This document shows, in pieces, positions 1 through 7,637 of a stretch of 20,477 nt of DNA. The notes below the pieces were generated by a model. That model did no database searches and had not been told where the DNA came from. It saw nothing but the letters and a program-made list of their open reading frames with translations. This DNA comes from CAZVAO01 sp964625175. GTDB lineage: Bacteria > Bacillota > UBA994 > PWPR01. The translations under genes and the position numbers were made by a program. The DNA is taken from contig CAZVAO010000032.1 of NCBI GenBank assembly GCA_964625175.1, forward strand, positions 1-20,477, given 5' to 3'. Within the stretch, counting starts at the first letter, position 1, and every line of letters starts with the position of its first letter.

Positions 1-2090
1 TCGGGTATTATGAATTCAGTTGGCGTATACATGCCAGGTAATAATCCTGTTTTGGAACTAATCATAATTGGCTCCGTAATATTATTGGGCTTTTCAAAGT
101 CATCTTTTGGCTGTTCGATAGCATCTAGGGCCTTATTCATCATGGTTCCCCAAGTTAGGGCTGCCCAAGAACTCCCCGTTGCATTCGTGCGTTCTAGCCA
201 TTTGCGTTTTGAGAGCGGAACATCATTGTCTCCACCAGATGCAGGTGGGTATTGATAGCTATCATGGCCGATCCAAACGCCGCCCACATAGTCAGGAGTG
301 TAGCCAATGAACCAGGTGTATTGTGAACCTTGAGAGGTTCCTGTTTTGCCAGCAGCTGGGCGATCAACTGTCCGAGCATTCTTATAGCGGTCTACTACGC
401 CTGTTAAAATGTCGGTCATGATAAAAGCAGTCGATTCCTTCATAACATTATTGCTGAAAATGCGTGGTTCGTATAGAGTTGTGCCATTGCTATCGGTAAT
501 TTTCGTGATATAAACGCTTTGCCATTCTTGATCTTTGTTGATCGCAGTGACCAATTTTCCTTCGTTAGCAAACACACCAAAAACGCGTACCATCTCTTCG
601 AGATTCATCTCTGAGCCTCCTAATGCAGATGAGGGATAGGGATAAATCGTGCTGTTAATGCCCAGTTGATGCGCAAAAGCGATTGCTTCATTAATCCCCA
701 CATCCATAAAGGTTTTTACGGCAGGGATATTTAATGAGCGAACCAGTGCCATGCGAACGGTTACTAAACCAAGGAATTCCCTATGGTAATTTAGGGGGCG
801 GTAAACCGATCCGTAATTATCATAACTGACAGGTGCGTCATCAATAACTGTCCCAGCGGTATAGCCTTTCTGGTCAAGTGCAAGTGGATAATCGAGCACT
901 GGCTTAATACTGGAGCCAGTTGGTACAAAGGATTGGGCATAGCGCTTAAGTCCGTTCTGGGTGATATCTCGGTCGCCTACGGCCGCTTTAACTTGACCTG
1001 TAGTCGGATCAACAATCATAGCAGCTACTTGAGGTCCCATTACACCATCTGCTTCTTCTTCGCCTACGCCTTCTAAAACTTCTACGATTGAAGCTTCAAC
1101 AGCCGCTTGCATTTTTTGATTGAGGGTCGTGTAGATATGTAATCCGCCACCAAAAATCATTTGATCCGCTTCCGCACCATCCGCACAGACACCATTTTCG
1201 ACTAAAACATCTTTAGCGACTTCTTTCATATGCCAAGTAAATTGAGGATAGGGTTGATCATCGGTTCGTGTGGCGCCCATCAGTACAACTTCTTCATTGC
1301 GCGCTTGCTGATACTCATCCTCATTAATATATCCTTGATTGAGCATCAACGATAGAACTAAGTTACGCCTCTCGGTAGCACCCTCGAGATTATTATAGGG
1401 TGACCAATAATTGGGGGATTGGTTCACAGCCGCAAGTAGTGCGCTTTGGGCTAAACTGACTTCTGTGATTGAACAACCGAAATACATATAGCTGGCAGCC
1501 TCAACACCATAAGCGTAGTGTCCTAAGAAAACGTGATTGAGATACATCTCTAAAATTTCTTCTTTGGTATACATGCGTTCGAGCTTTAGTGCCAACCATT
1601 GTTCTTGTAGTTTGCGTTTGATGGTTTTGGCTGGTGTTAAAACGGTGTTTTTTAAGAGTTGTTGGGTAATCGTACTAGCGCCTTCAACGCGCTGACCAGT
1701 AACCATCTTATAGGCGATCCGTGCTAGTGCACGTAAATCTACACCTGGGTGAGTCCAAAATCTTTCATCTTCAATAGCCACGAAAGCATTTATGACGTTA
1801 GCAGGGATATCGTTATAGTCAATGACGATTCGATCCTGTTCAGCGTGAAAAGAGGTGTATACTTCCCCTTGATCATCGTAAACAAAAGAAGTTTGTACGG
1901 GTTTAAGATCGTCAGGATTAAGAGTGGGTGCAGTAGAGATGACTTGATAAGCATAGATACCAACACCAATTCCGGTTAAAACAGCTATAACAAGTAAAAC
2001 CAACAATACTCTTAATAGAATGCGTTTGGCTTTACCACTACTTTTTTTCTTTTTCTTTGGTGGGGTAATTTTCCTGGTTTTATCATCCAT
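1..2090 (-). CDS. class A penicillin-binding protein (partial, C-terminus beyond window)
   Basis: Bifunctional peptidoglycan synthase: glycan-strand polymerisation plus peptide cross-linking, anchored on the outer face of the cell membrane. About 696 codons read without a stop from ATG 2090 to the left edge, so the C-terminus is missing. A Lys-rich cytoplasmic tail (residues 1-27) precedes one membrane helix (about 28-48). The glycosyltransferase 51 domain has EDERFWTHPG (catalytic Glu about residue 107), GASTITQQLLKN, and KRKLQEQWLALKLE followed by TKEEILEMYLN. The transpeptidase has SSIK (nucleophile Ser about 393), SLN (about 452-454) and KTGT (about 582-585). The start is fixed by GAGGAGG-like bases just upstream (RNA ...AATGAGGAGGAATCATT-ATG). 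It is divergent from the 2350 gene. The family (PBP1A/PonA-like) is secure; the exact paralogue is not. Confidence 0.95.
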   Translation of the reverse strand, partial: MDDKTRKITPPKKKKKSSGKAKRILLRVLLVLLVIAVLTGIGVGIYAYQVISTAPTLNPDDLKPVQTSFVYDDQGEVYTSFHAEQDRIVIDYNDIPANVINAFVAIEDERFWTHPGVDLRALARIAYKMVTGQRVEGASTITQQLLKNTVLTPAKTIKRKLQEQWLALKLERMYTKEEILEMYLNHVFLGHYAYGVEAASYMYFGCSITEVSLAQSALLAAVNQSPNYWSPYNNLEGATERRNLVLSLMLNQGYINEDEYQQARNEEVVLMGATRTDDQPYPQFTWHMKEVAKDVLVENGVCADGAEADQMIFGGGLHIYTTLNQKMQAAVEASIVEVLEGVGEEEADGVMGPQVAAMIVDPTTGQVKAAVGDRDITQNGLKRYAQSFVPTGSSIKPVLDYPLALDQKGYTAGTVIDDAPVSYDNYGSVYRPLNYHREFLGLVTVRMALVRSLNIPAVKTFMDVGINEAIAFAHQLGINSTIYPYPSSALGGSEMNLEEMVRVFGVFANEGKLVTAINKDQEWQSVYITKITDSNGTTLYEPRIFSNNVMKESTAFIMTDILTGVVDRYKNARTVDRPAAGKTGTSQGSQYTWFIGYTPDYVGGVWIGHDSYQYPPASGGDNDVPLSKRKWLERTNATGSSWAALTWGTMMNKALDAIEQPKDDFEKPNNITEPIMISSKTGLLPGMYTPTEFIIP

Positions 2091-2127
2091 AATGATTCCT
2101 CCTCATTGAGTGGTGATAATCATGGTA

Positions 2128-2156
2128 ATTATACCACAAGCTTTTGAGTTGGGGAA
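2128..2156 (-). promoter_or_regulatory. putative promoter of the penicillin-binding protein gene
   Basis: On the minus strand a consensus TATAAT (plus coordinates 2128-2133) is preceded by TGG, giving an extended -10 (TGGTATAAT). A weak -35-like TTCCCC (2151-2156) lies 17 bases upstream. The -10 is about 40 bases before the ATG at 2090. This is a motif call only. Confidence 0.5.
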
Positions 2157-2173
2157 AGAGTAGTTTATTGCTA

Positions 2174-2193
2174 ATTATTGGGTAGCCAATAAT
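2174..2193. repeat. inverted repeat 8-4-8 between divergent genes
   Basis: ATTATTGG and CCAATAAT flank a 4-base spacer (GTAG) in the 259-base gap between the PBP gene and the YVTN gene. No U-run follows on either strand, so it is more like an operator or cruciform site than a terminator. No known regulator is assigned. Confidence 0.4.
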
Positions 2194-2308
2194 AATGATA
2201 TTTATGTGACTTTGATGAGTGCTGAAGGAGCAGAGACGTTACATTAAAACACTGTTTCCAAAAGGTGCAAAAGTAATACACAAGTTTGATATAAATTCTA
2301 TGCAAATA

Positions 2309-2342
2309 TGTTATAATTATAGTGATAATAATTAAAAGGGAG
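2309..2342 (+). promoter_or_regulatory. extended -10 promoter and RBS for the YVTN operon
   Basis: TGT-TATAAT (2309-2317) is an extended -10 element. The only -35-like hexamer, TTGATA (2286-2291), is 20 bases away, so the extended -10 probably carries the promoter. GGGAG (2338-2342) is the ribosome site, 7 bases before ATG 2350. Confidence 0.55.
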
Positions 2343-2349
2343 TATACCT

Positions 2350-3255
2350 ATGAACGATTATTTAATAGTCCTTAACAAAGATGAGCATACGGTTTCTTTT
2401 ATCGATGTTGCAAATGGTGAGACCGTAAGTAAGATACCAGTTGGAATCAACCCTCATGAAGTCGATTTGAGTCCAGATCGTAAAATTGCCTACGTAACGA
2501 ATGCTGGAGGCAATACAATTTCGGTAATTGATACCGTTAATATGGTCGAGATCACCAGAATAGGTCATGATGCGTTCAAGTTCCCTCATGGTGTAGGGGT
2601 TACCCCTGATGGTAAATCCCTATTTATTGCGGCTACCTACTCCGACAAAGTCTTTATTATTGATACTGAAACCTATCAAGTTCGAAAAACAATGGTTACG
2701 AATCAACATAAGAGTCATATGATTTATTTTACACCAGACTATAAAAAGATTGTAGTCCCGAATATTGGTTCAAATAATATTACGCTTATCGATGTTGAGA
2801 CAGAGCAGATTATTACACATTTCCCTGTAGGAATTGGTCCTGAGGGCGCCGCGGTTAATCCGGAAAACACCCTATTATATGTGGCTAATCAGCATGACAA
2901 TGAAGTATGTGTTTACGATCTTGAAGATTATAGTGTCAAGAAAACAATTAGAGTGGGCGCGTTACCGATTCGCTTAATTTTCACACCAGATGGAAAACTT
3001 GTCTTTGTACCAAATCGGGAGTCCGGAGACTTATCAATTATTGATACTGAGTTAATGAGTGAAATTAAGCGGATTCGAGTTGGGGTTTGGCCAGGTGGAA
3101 CCGTTGTTAATCCTCAGGGAACATTAGTCTACGTAGCGAATAACAAAACCAATGATATTTCGGTGATTGATGTAGCATCCTTAAAAGAAGTACAACGTTT
3201 TGAAGCAGGCATTCACCCTGATGGCATGATTTACCTGAACAATCAGCAACAGTAG
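2350..3255 (+). CDS. seven-bladed YVTN-family beta-propeller protein
   Basis: The 301 residues divide cleanly into seven repeats of about 40-45 residues, with nothing left over. Each has a YVTN/YVAN/FVPN-like strand, a turn such as GGNTISVIDT or TNDISVIDV, a V-G-x-x-P turn and a xPDGK or NPxGT turn (for example about 45-68 IAYVTNAGGNTISVIDT, and near 255-275 LVYVANNKTNDISVIDV). This matches the YVTN 40-residue repeat (TIGR02276-type) and builds one closed propeller. There is no signal peptide or membrane helix, so a cytosolic protein is inferred; many relatives are secreted or surface proteins. Its stop codon overlaps the RBS of the flavin-type gene at 3267, so the two are co-transcribed and probably coupled. 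The family gives no specific substrate; protein or ligand binding is likely. Confidence 0.9.
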   Translation: MNDYLIVLNKDEHTVSFIDVANGETVSKIPVGINPHEVDLSPDRKIAYVTNAGGNTISVIDTVNMVEITRIGHDAFKFPHGVGVTPDGKSLFIAATYSDKVFIIDTETYQVRKTMVTNQHKSHMIYFTPDYKKIVVPNIGSNNITLIDVETEQIITHFPVGIGPEGAAVNPENTLLYVANQHDNEVCVYDLEDYSVKKTIRVGALPIRLIFTPDGKLVFVPNRESGDLSIIDTELMSEIKRIRVGVWPGGTVVNPQGTLVYVANNKTNDISVIDVASLKEVQRFEAGIHPDGMIYLNNQQQ

Positions 3256-3266
3256 GAGAGTTAAAT

Positions 3267-3734
3267 ATGGAGATGCGACGCAAAGACCGACAGATGACGC
3301 ATCAGGAATCGTTAAAGGTATTAGCAGAATCTCAGGTGGTGCGTTTAGGTGTTATTGCTGAAGGAGAGCCTTATATTGTGCCACTCAATTTTATCCTTAT
3401 TGATGAAACACTATATTTTCACAGTGCCAAAGAAGGTCGCAAATTGGGCGCGTTGGCCATCGCCGATAGCGTTTGTTTAGAAGTAGATGATATCGTTGCC
3501 ATTAAAACCGCTAAGATTGCCTGTAAGTTTTCTTGTTATTATCGCAGTGTCATTGCCTATGGGGAACCCTTCCTTCTAGAAGAGGGGAACTATAAAGCAG
3601 AGGTCTTAACCAGACTCACTGAACGTTATTGTGATTTTGAGCTGAAGCCCCTTACTGCTGAAGATGTTCTGGGGATTGCTGTTTATGGCGTTCGTATCCG
3701 CTCCATAAGTGGTAAACAGAATTTGCCTACCTAG
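3267..3734 (+). CDS. NimA-like pyridoxamine 5'-phosphate oxidase-fold flavin protein
   Basis: 155 residues with the split-barrel FMN-binding fold of the Pyridox_ox_2 / NimA (5-nitroimidazole reductase) family. Visible hallmarks are an N-terminal MRRKDRQMT helix, LGVIAEGEPYIVPLNFILID, the YFHSAKEGRKL loop that in relatives holds the flavin phosphate, and FSCYYRSVIAYGEPFLLEE in the second half. Full length for the family. The AGGAGAG ribosome site (3254-3260) includes the stop of the propeller gene, with 7 bases between it and ATG 3267; an in-frame ATG at 3273 is less well spaced. Likely a small FMN- or haem-binding reductase in an anaerobe. Nitroimidazole resistance should not be assumed from family membership alone. 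Confidence 0.85.
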   Translation: MEMRRKDRQMTHQESLKVLAESQVVRLGVIAEGEPYIVPLNFILIDETLYFHSAKEGRKLGALAIADSVCLEVDDIVAIKTAKIACKFSCYYRSVIAYGEPFLLEEGNYKAEVLTRLTERYCDFELKPLTAEDVLGIAVYGVRIRSISGKQNLPT

Positions 3735-3796
3735 GCAGGAATGCCGCAATGTATGACGAATTAAAAATATAATTATAAAAATCAGGAGGAGCATAT

Positions 3797-4531
3797 ATGA
3801 GATCATTAGCCGATGACCCGAATTCACGTCAGAATTTATTGTTATCTTATCAATTAATCAATCGGTTGGTTCAGCGACATCACATTAACGACAGACTCCA
3901 TTTACTGGGGTATATCAATAAAGCGAAGGGATACTATACGGTTTATTTAACCCAGGATCCAGCCAGTCCCCGAGTATCATCATTTGGTTACTTCAATATT
4001 TCTTTAGGTAATTTCCGTTCTAGTACGGATAAAGAAGTGTACTATTACTATAATGAGTTTAGAAATGGCAGCACTGAAGATGAAATTTTAGCTAAAATTG
4101 AAGGTATGATTGAGTGGCCAAAGTATAGCACTTCACCAGCTGATGGAGATTATCCAGAGAACGCATATACGATCTGTGTTAATGTCATAAATGCGATTGT
4201 CCAACTCATGAAGGAACACGAAAGTGGCTTTGCCATTGAAAACGAAATTTGCCCATATATCGGTCCTTATAGTAAGGTTCCAGATAACAACTTATGGCAT
4301 GAGCTGATTCAAACGGTAGGAGAAGAGCACGATTTGCGCGAACGATGCACTTATGATTACTTTGCAGTCGGAAGTGGTGTACCAACAGGACCTGTATATC
4401 GAGCTTGGGGTTTTGTCGCAAATGATGGCTATGTCTATATTCCAAAGAAGGATAGAATTAATATTATTGAGCTCCATGAACAGGGTAATACTTATACAGA
4501 GATTGCTAAAAAGATTATGGAGAGCTTTTAG
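3797..4531 (+). CDS. hypothetical protein, 244 residues, HTH-like C-terminal tail
   Basis: Not recognised. ATG 3797 has an excellent ribosome site (AGGAGG 3784-3789, 7 bases away). The protein is soluble, with no signal peptide or membrane span. Residues about 1-80 are rich in Tyr and Asn (GYYTVYLTQD, FGYFNISLGNF, VYYYYNEF). The middle is helical (about 125-140, YTICVNVINAIVQLM). A conserved-looking segment YDYFAVGSGVPTGPVYRAWGF occurs at about 187-207. The last 25 residues (INIIELHEQGNTYTEIAKKI) look like the first helices of a Sigma-70 region 4 or transposase-type helix-turn-helix, the pattern 'ELxxxGxTYxEIAKK'. It lies 62 bases after the flavin gene and before a hairpin terminator, so it may be the third gene of that operon. 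A DNA-binding role is inference from the tail only. Confidence 0.75.
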   Translation: MRSLADDPNSRQNLLLSYQLINRLVQRHHINDRLHLLGYINKAKGYYTVYLTQDPASPRVSSFGYFNISLGNFRSSTDKEVYYYYNEFRNGSTEDEILAKIEGMIEWPKYSTSPADGDYPENAYTICVNVINAIVQLMKEHESGFAIENEICPYIGPYSKVPDNNLWHELIQTVGEEHDLRERCTYDYFAVGSGVPTGPVYRAWGFVANDGYVYIPKKDRINIIELHEQGNTYTEIAKKIMESF

Positions 4532-4559
4532 ATAGAAATCGTTTCGATCATATAGACTT

Positions 4560-4594
4560 CACAAAGCCTGGCGATCACGTCGGGCTTTGTGTTT
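4560..4594 (+). terminator. hairpin terminator or attenuator between orphan and DAHP synthase
   Basis: CACAAAGCC (4560-4568) pairs with GGCTTTGTG (4583-4591) across a 14-base loop and is followed by only TTTG. The U-tract is short, so termination may be partial. It ends the 2350-4531 operon and sits 26 bases before the DAHP synthase start. Confidence 0.6.
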
Positions 4595-4619
4595 GAAACA
4601 ACTTCAAGGGAGAAGGATT

Positions 4620-5642
4620 ATGGTATTAGTTATGTCAATCCAAGCCAATAACACTGAAATTGAAGCGGTTCAACAGCGACTCAATGAAGGCCAGCTAGCT
4701 TACCAACGCTCAAAAAGGGGCGAAAGAGTTCTGTTTGAAATTGATGCGGAATCAGCCACTCTAACGGCATTGGATGTAACGTCATGGTCTGGAGTTGAGC
4801 GGACTATAGCGGAAATGCCACGATCATTAGTCGGCAGGGCATTTCCAGAAGAGCATACAACGGTTACAGTGGGCCCTGTAGTTATTGGCGATGGAAAATT
4901 TGTGGTGATAGCTGGGCCTTGTGCTGTAGAGAATCATCAGCAGGTTTTGGAAATTGCACAGGCGATAAAAGAAAGCGGAGCGGCAATGCTTCGCGGCGGT
5001 GCCTATAAGCCAAGAACTTCGCCCTACAGTTTTCAAGGTTTGGGTGAAGAAGCACTGAGGTATTTAGTGGAGGCAAGACAAGCAACGGGTTTACCTATCG
5101 TGACTGAAGTTGTTGCGGTTGAACAGGTGCATCGGGTGGTGCAATATGCGGATATGCTCCAAGTTGGAGCGCGCAATATGCAGAACTATGCGCTACTTCA
5201 AGCCGTAGGAGAACAGCGCAAACCCGTATTACTGAAGCGTGGGATGAGTGCCACAATCAGTGAATGGCTTAATGCGGCAGAGTATATTGCAGCAAAAGGT
5301 AATAGTCAAATTGTACTCTGCGAAAGAGGGATTAGAACCTTCTCTGAGAGCACACGCAACACACTTGATCTCAGCGCTATACCCGTCATCAAAGCACGCA
5401 GCCATCTGCCGATTATTGTAGACCCTAGCCATGCCAGTGGCCATTGGCATCTGGTGGAACCTTTATCATTAGCAGCAGCAGCGGTGGGGGCAGATGGGCT
5501 GATGATCGAAGTACATAACCATCCAGAGCAGGCACTCTCAGATGGCGCCCAATCGCTCACGCCTTATAATTTTACAATACTGATGCAGAAGTTAGAACGG
5601 CTATTGCAAGCATTGCCGAGCCGAGGTCATGACTGTGATTAA
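4620..5642 (+). CDS. aroF: 3-deoxy-7-phosphoheptulonate (DAHP) synthase, type I-beta with N-terminal regulatory domain
   Basis: First step of the shikimate pathway: condenses phosphoenolpyruvate and erythrose 4-phosphate. 340 residues from ATG 4620, chosen because GGGAG (4608-4612) lies 7 bases upstream; an in-frame ATG at 4587 is inside the preceding hairpin. Residues about 1-85 form a ferredoxin-like (ACT-type) domain, as in the Thermotoga maritima enzyme where it mediates tyrosine feedback. The TIM barrel follows, with GPCAVE, LRGGAYKPRTSPYSFQGLG, LLKRGMSATISEW, CERGIRTFE-like CERGIRTFSESTRNTLD, DPSHASG and IEVHNHPE. The metal ligands C101, H271, E297 and D308 are all present. Its 3' end overlaps the Fe-S protein gene by 14 bases. 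Feedback inhibition is inferred from the family. Confidence 0.96.
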   Translation: MVLVMSIQANNTEIEAVQQRLNEGQLAYQRSKRGERVLFEIDAESATLTALDVTSWSGVERTIAEMPRSLVGRAFPEEHTTVTVGPVVIGDGKFVVIAGPCAVENHQQVLEIAQAIKESGAAMLRGGAYKPRTSPYSFQGLGEEALRYLVEARQATGLPIVTEVVAVEQVHRVVQYADMLQVGARNMQNYALLQAVGEQRKPVLLKRGMSATISEWLNAAEYIAAKGNSQIVLCERGIRTFSESTRNTLDLSAIPVIKARSHLPIIVDPSHASGHWHLVEPLSLAAAAVGADGLMIEVHNHPEQALSDGAQSLTPYNFTILMQKLERLLQALPSRGHDCD

Positions 5643-5919
5643 GTGGGACTATCAGAAATGTATTCTTTGTGGCCACTGTCTGACGGCATGTAAGGCGAGC
5701 TGTGGTGAAAGCCATTGTAGCCTTCAAATTAGCATCAAAGACTGTAAGGAACTGTTTCACTGGCAATGTGAATGGTCCAATTGCCCGAGCGTGCAAAAGA
5801 ATGAACAGCAACAATACCAGATTTGGGAACGGCCAACGCCACAAGCTAGGGAGGTATATCCCTGTATTGAAAGTTGCCCGCGTCAAGCTTTAATTGCTGT
5901 TGATGAAAGATCATTTTAA
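5629..5919 (+). CDS. small cysteine-rich 4Fe-4S ferredoxin-like protein
   Basis: 96 residues with 11 cysteines. Residues 11-21 read CILCGHCLTAC, a classic CxxCxxCxxxC [4Fe-4S] motif. Further cysteines are at 25, 30, 39, 47, 52, 79 and 83, with CIESCP at 79-84 resembling the closing half (CxxxCP) of a second cluster. The usual second motif (CxxCxxxxCxxxCP, as in HycB/DmsB-type subunits) is broken up: H44 stands where the first Cys would be, and about 26 residues separate C52 from C79. It may therefore carry one regular and one unusual cluster. ATG 5629 lies inside the DAHP synthase gene (14-base overlap), so translation is probably coupled. A role as an electron carrier or sensor is inference; the partner is unknown. 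Confidence 0.8.
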   Translation: MTVIKWDYQKCILCGHCLTACKASCGESHCSLQISIKDCKELFHWQCEWSNCPSVQKNEQQQYQIWERPTPQAREVYPCIESCPRQALIAVDERSF

Positions 5920-6063
5920 AAAAGTTCACACCTTAATTGGACTACAATTATTTTAACAAACGAGAAAGATCCACGTCTTTTCTGATAGCAAGAATCGAAT
6001 TTTGTGCACAAGTCTGCTTAATGTGAAGGGTGATACCACAAATATGGCCCTAAATATGACCTA

Positions 6064-6094
6064 TTTATCAACAGAATATCATACTGTTGATAAA
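6064..6094. repeat. perfect 11-bp inverted repeat, 9-base spacer
   Basis: TTTATCAACAG (6064-6074) and its exact complement CTGTTGATAAA (6084-6094). No U-run follows directly. Each arm contains TTATCAACA, one base from the DnaA-box consensus TTATCCACA, in facing orientation. It could be an operator, a weak terminator of the Fe-S gene, or a DnaA-type site. Confidence 0.6.
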
Positions 6095-6134
6095 GATTGA
6101 GGTTTTAGACACGAAAAGCTGTGAAGATTAATAG

Positions 6135-6162
6135 TTGTTTTCCTAACGGACCCACTTATAAT
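6135..6162 (+). promoter_or_regulatory. putative promoter of the amidohydrolase gene
   Basis: TTGTTT (6135-6140), a 16-base spacer and consensus TATAAT (6157-6162). This would give a leader of about 120 bases that includes a hairpin formed by AATAGAAA (6196-6203) and TTTCTATT (6216-6223). Confidence 0.5.
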
Positions 6163-6289
6163 TTTCTAGCAAATCGTAACTTCTTGACTTGGAATAATAG
6201 AAAGATGAAAAAAATTTTCTATTAAGCAGGAGAATGAACTTTTTGTTAGAAGTTTATAAGAGTATTTAATTAGATGGAGGTAGAGAGAA

Positions 6290-7447
6290 ATGAAGTATGC
6301 AATTACAGGTGGCAAGGTTTATACCGTCACCAATGGAATTATTGAAAATGGCACCGTACTCGTTGAAGACGGCAAAATTGTAGCGATTGGACAAAATGTT
6401 GTTGTTCCATCCGATGCACAAGTTATTGATGCAACAGGCAATTGGGTAACACCTGGAATCATCGACGCACATAGCCATATTGGACTTTGGGGTGAGCCTA
6501 ACGTTCCAATGGTAATGGATTTTAATGAAATGAATGCACCGATTACAGCAGAAGTAAGGGGAATGGATTCTATTAATCCGCAAGACCCAGCATTTGAGTT
6601 AGTGCGTAATCATGGGGTTACCTCTGTGTATACAGGACCTGGTTCGGCAAATATTATCGGTGGTACTGGTGTTGCAATAAAGCTTCGTGGTCGTACTGTT
6701 GAAGAGATGATGTATCCTGGATCTGAAGGAATGAAATTCGCTTTAGGCGAGAATCCTAAGCGTGTTTATGGTACCCAAAAGAAAGCGCCAATGACGCGCA
6801 TGGGTAATGCTGCTGTTCTACGCAAGGCTTTTGTTCAAGCTCAGAACTATGCAAATAAAATTGAACAAGCTAAGGCCGATGGCAAACCTGCACCTGATCG
6901 TGATCTCCAATTAGAGATGATTAACAAAGTTCTTTCTGGTGAAATGATTGCTCGTATTCATGCTCATCGCGCAGATGATATTGTTACGGCTATCCGTATC
7001 TCCGAAGAATTCGGTATTCGCTACTCAATTGAGCATTGTACTGAAGGTTATCGTGTTGCTGATCTCTTAGCAGAAAAAGGGGTTACAGCTATAGTTGGAC
7101 CATTATTAATGGGTCCTTCTAAACAGGAGCTTTGGGATGTTCGTATGGACACACCAGCCGTTTTAGTTGAAGCAGGTGTTAATGTATGTATTCAAACCGA
7201 TGTTGCTGGCGGAACGCGTTGGTTGCCTGTTCATGTCGGTTTAGCCATGCGTGCTGGACTGAGTGAAGAAGATGCCTTTAAATGTGTAACGATGAATCCA
7301 GCTAAATTCTTAGGAATTGATTCGAAGGTTGGTAGCCTTGAAGTGGGTAAAGATGCAGATATCGTTATGTGGAACGGACATCCTTTCTGCAATCTTACTT
7401 CATGCATGATGACGATGATTGATGGTAAGGTTTTATACCAGAAGTAA
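6290..7447 (+). CDS. metal-dependent amidohydrolase (imidazolonepropionase-like)
   Basis: 385-residue cytosolic hydrolase of the amidohydrolase superfamily (COG1228-type), which cleaves cyclic amides, ureido or dipeptide-like substrates; the exact substrate cannot be told. An N-terminal beta-sandwich strand pair (GGKVYTVTNGIIENGTVLVEDGKIVAIG) leads to VTPGIIDAHSHIG, the H61-x-H63 metal pair. Then follow GVTSVYTGPGSANIIGGTG, RIHAHRADD (H224, H226), SIEHC (H249) and QTDVAGG (catalytic/metal Asp304). The C-terminus re-enters the sandwich with KVGSLEVGKDADIVMWNGHP. Complete, with a standard length for the family. GGAGG (6276-6280) sits 9 bases before ATG 6290. It is a single-gene transcription unit followed by two terminators. 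Confidence 0.9.
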   Translation: MKYAITGGKVYTVTNGIIENGTVLVEDGKIVAIGQNVVVPSDAQVIDATGNWVTPGIIDAHSHIGLWGEPNVPMVMDFNEMNAPITAEVRGMDSINPQDPAFELVRNHGVTSVYTGPGSANIIGGTGVAIKLRGRTVEEMMYPGSEGMKFALGENPKRVYGTQKKAPMTRMGNAAVLRKAFVQAQNYANKIEQAKADGKPAPDRDLQLEMINKVLSGEMIARIHAHRADDIVTAIRISEEFGIRYSIEHCTEGYRVADLLAEKGVTAIVGPLLMGPSKQELWDVRMDTPAVLVEAGVNVCIQTDVAGGTRWLPVHVGLAMRAGLSEEDAFKCVTMNPAKFLGIDSKVGSLEVGKDADIVMWNGHPFCNLTSCMMTMIDGKVLYQK

Positions 7448-7492
7448 TATTTGATGGAATTCCACAATTCAAAATTCTTTAAGTAAAATAGT

Positions 7493-7527
7493 AAACAGCG
7501 TATCGTTTGAGCGATACGCTGTTTTGG
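7493..7527 (+). terminator. intrinsic terminator, probably bidirectional
   Basis: AACAGCGTATCG (7494-7505) and CGATACGCTGTT (7512-7523) form a perfect 12-bp stem with loop TTTGAG, followed by TTGGTTTT. Read on the minus strand the stem is followed by TACTATTTT, so it may also serve pckA. Confidence 0.9.
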
Positions 7528-7570
7528 TTTTAAAGGTAGCGTGTATGGCGGAATATTTATTAATATTATA

Positions 7571-7597
7571 GGGCAGGTCTCGTGCCTGCCCTTTTTT
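7571..7597 (+). terminator. second intrinsic terminator in tandem
   Basis: GGGCAGG (7571-7577) pairs with CCTGCCC (7585-7591), then TTTTTT (7592-7597). The U-run shows it acts on plus-strand transcription, insulating the convergent pckA gene. Confidence 0.9.
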
Positions 7598-7637
7598 GTA
7601 TTTGTAAAATTCTTTTTTGGTAACTAAATTTATAGAT

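Larger units (their letters stand above)
5920..6289. other. 370-base intergenic region before amidohydrolase gene
   Basis: No open frame of note. It holds an 11-9-11 inverted repeat (6064-6094), a 10-base palindrome TTGTGCACAA (6002-6011), a promoter-like TTGTTT/TATAAT pair (6135-6162) and a short hairpin (6196-6223) in the predicted leader. No clear intrinsic terminator for the Fe-S gene was found. Confidence 0.6.

Noticed and set aside
4587..4619. Longer DAHP synthase reading from ATG 4587
   Set aside because: That ATG is inside the hairpin at 4560-4594 and has no ribosome site; ATG 4620 has GGGAG at the right distance and gives metal-ligand numbering one residue off the Thermotoga enzyme.
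7571..7597. Terminator of pckA
   Set aside because: Its U-run is on the plus strand; read from pckA it is followed by TATAATATT, a poor U-tract. The hairpin at 7494-7523 is a better candidate for both directions.
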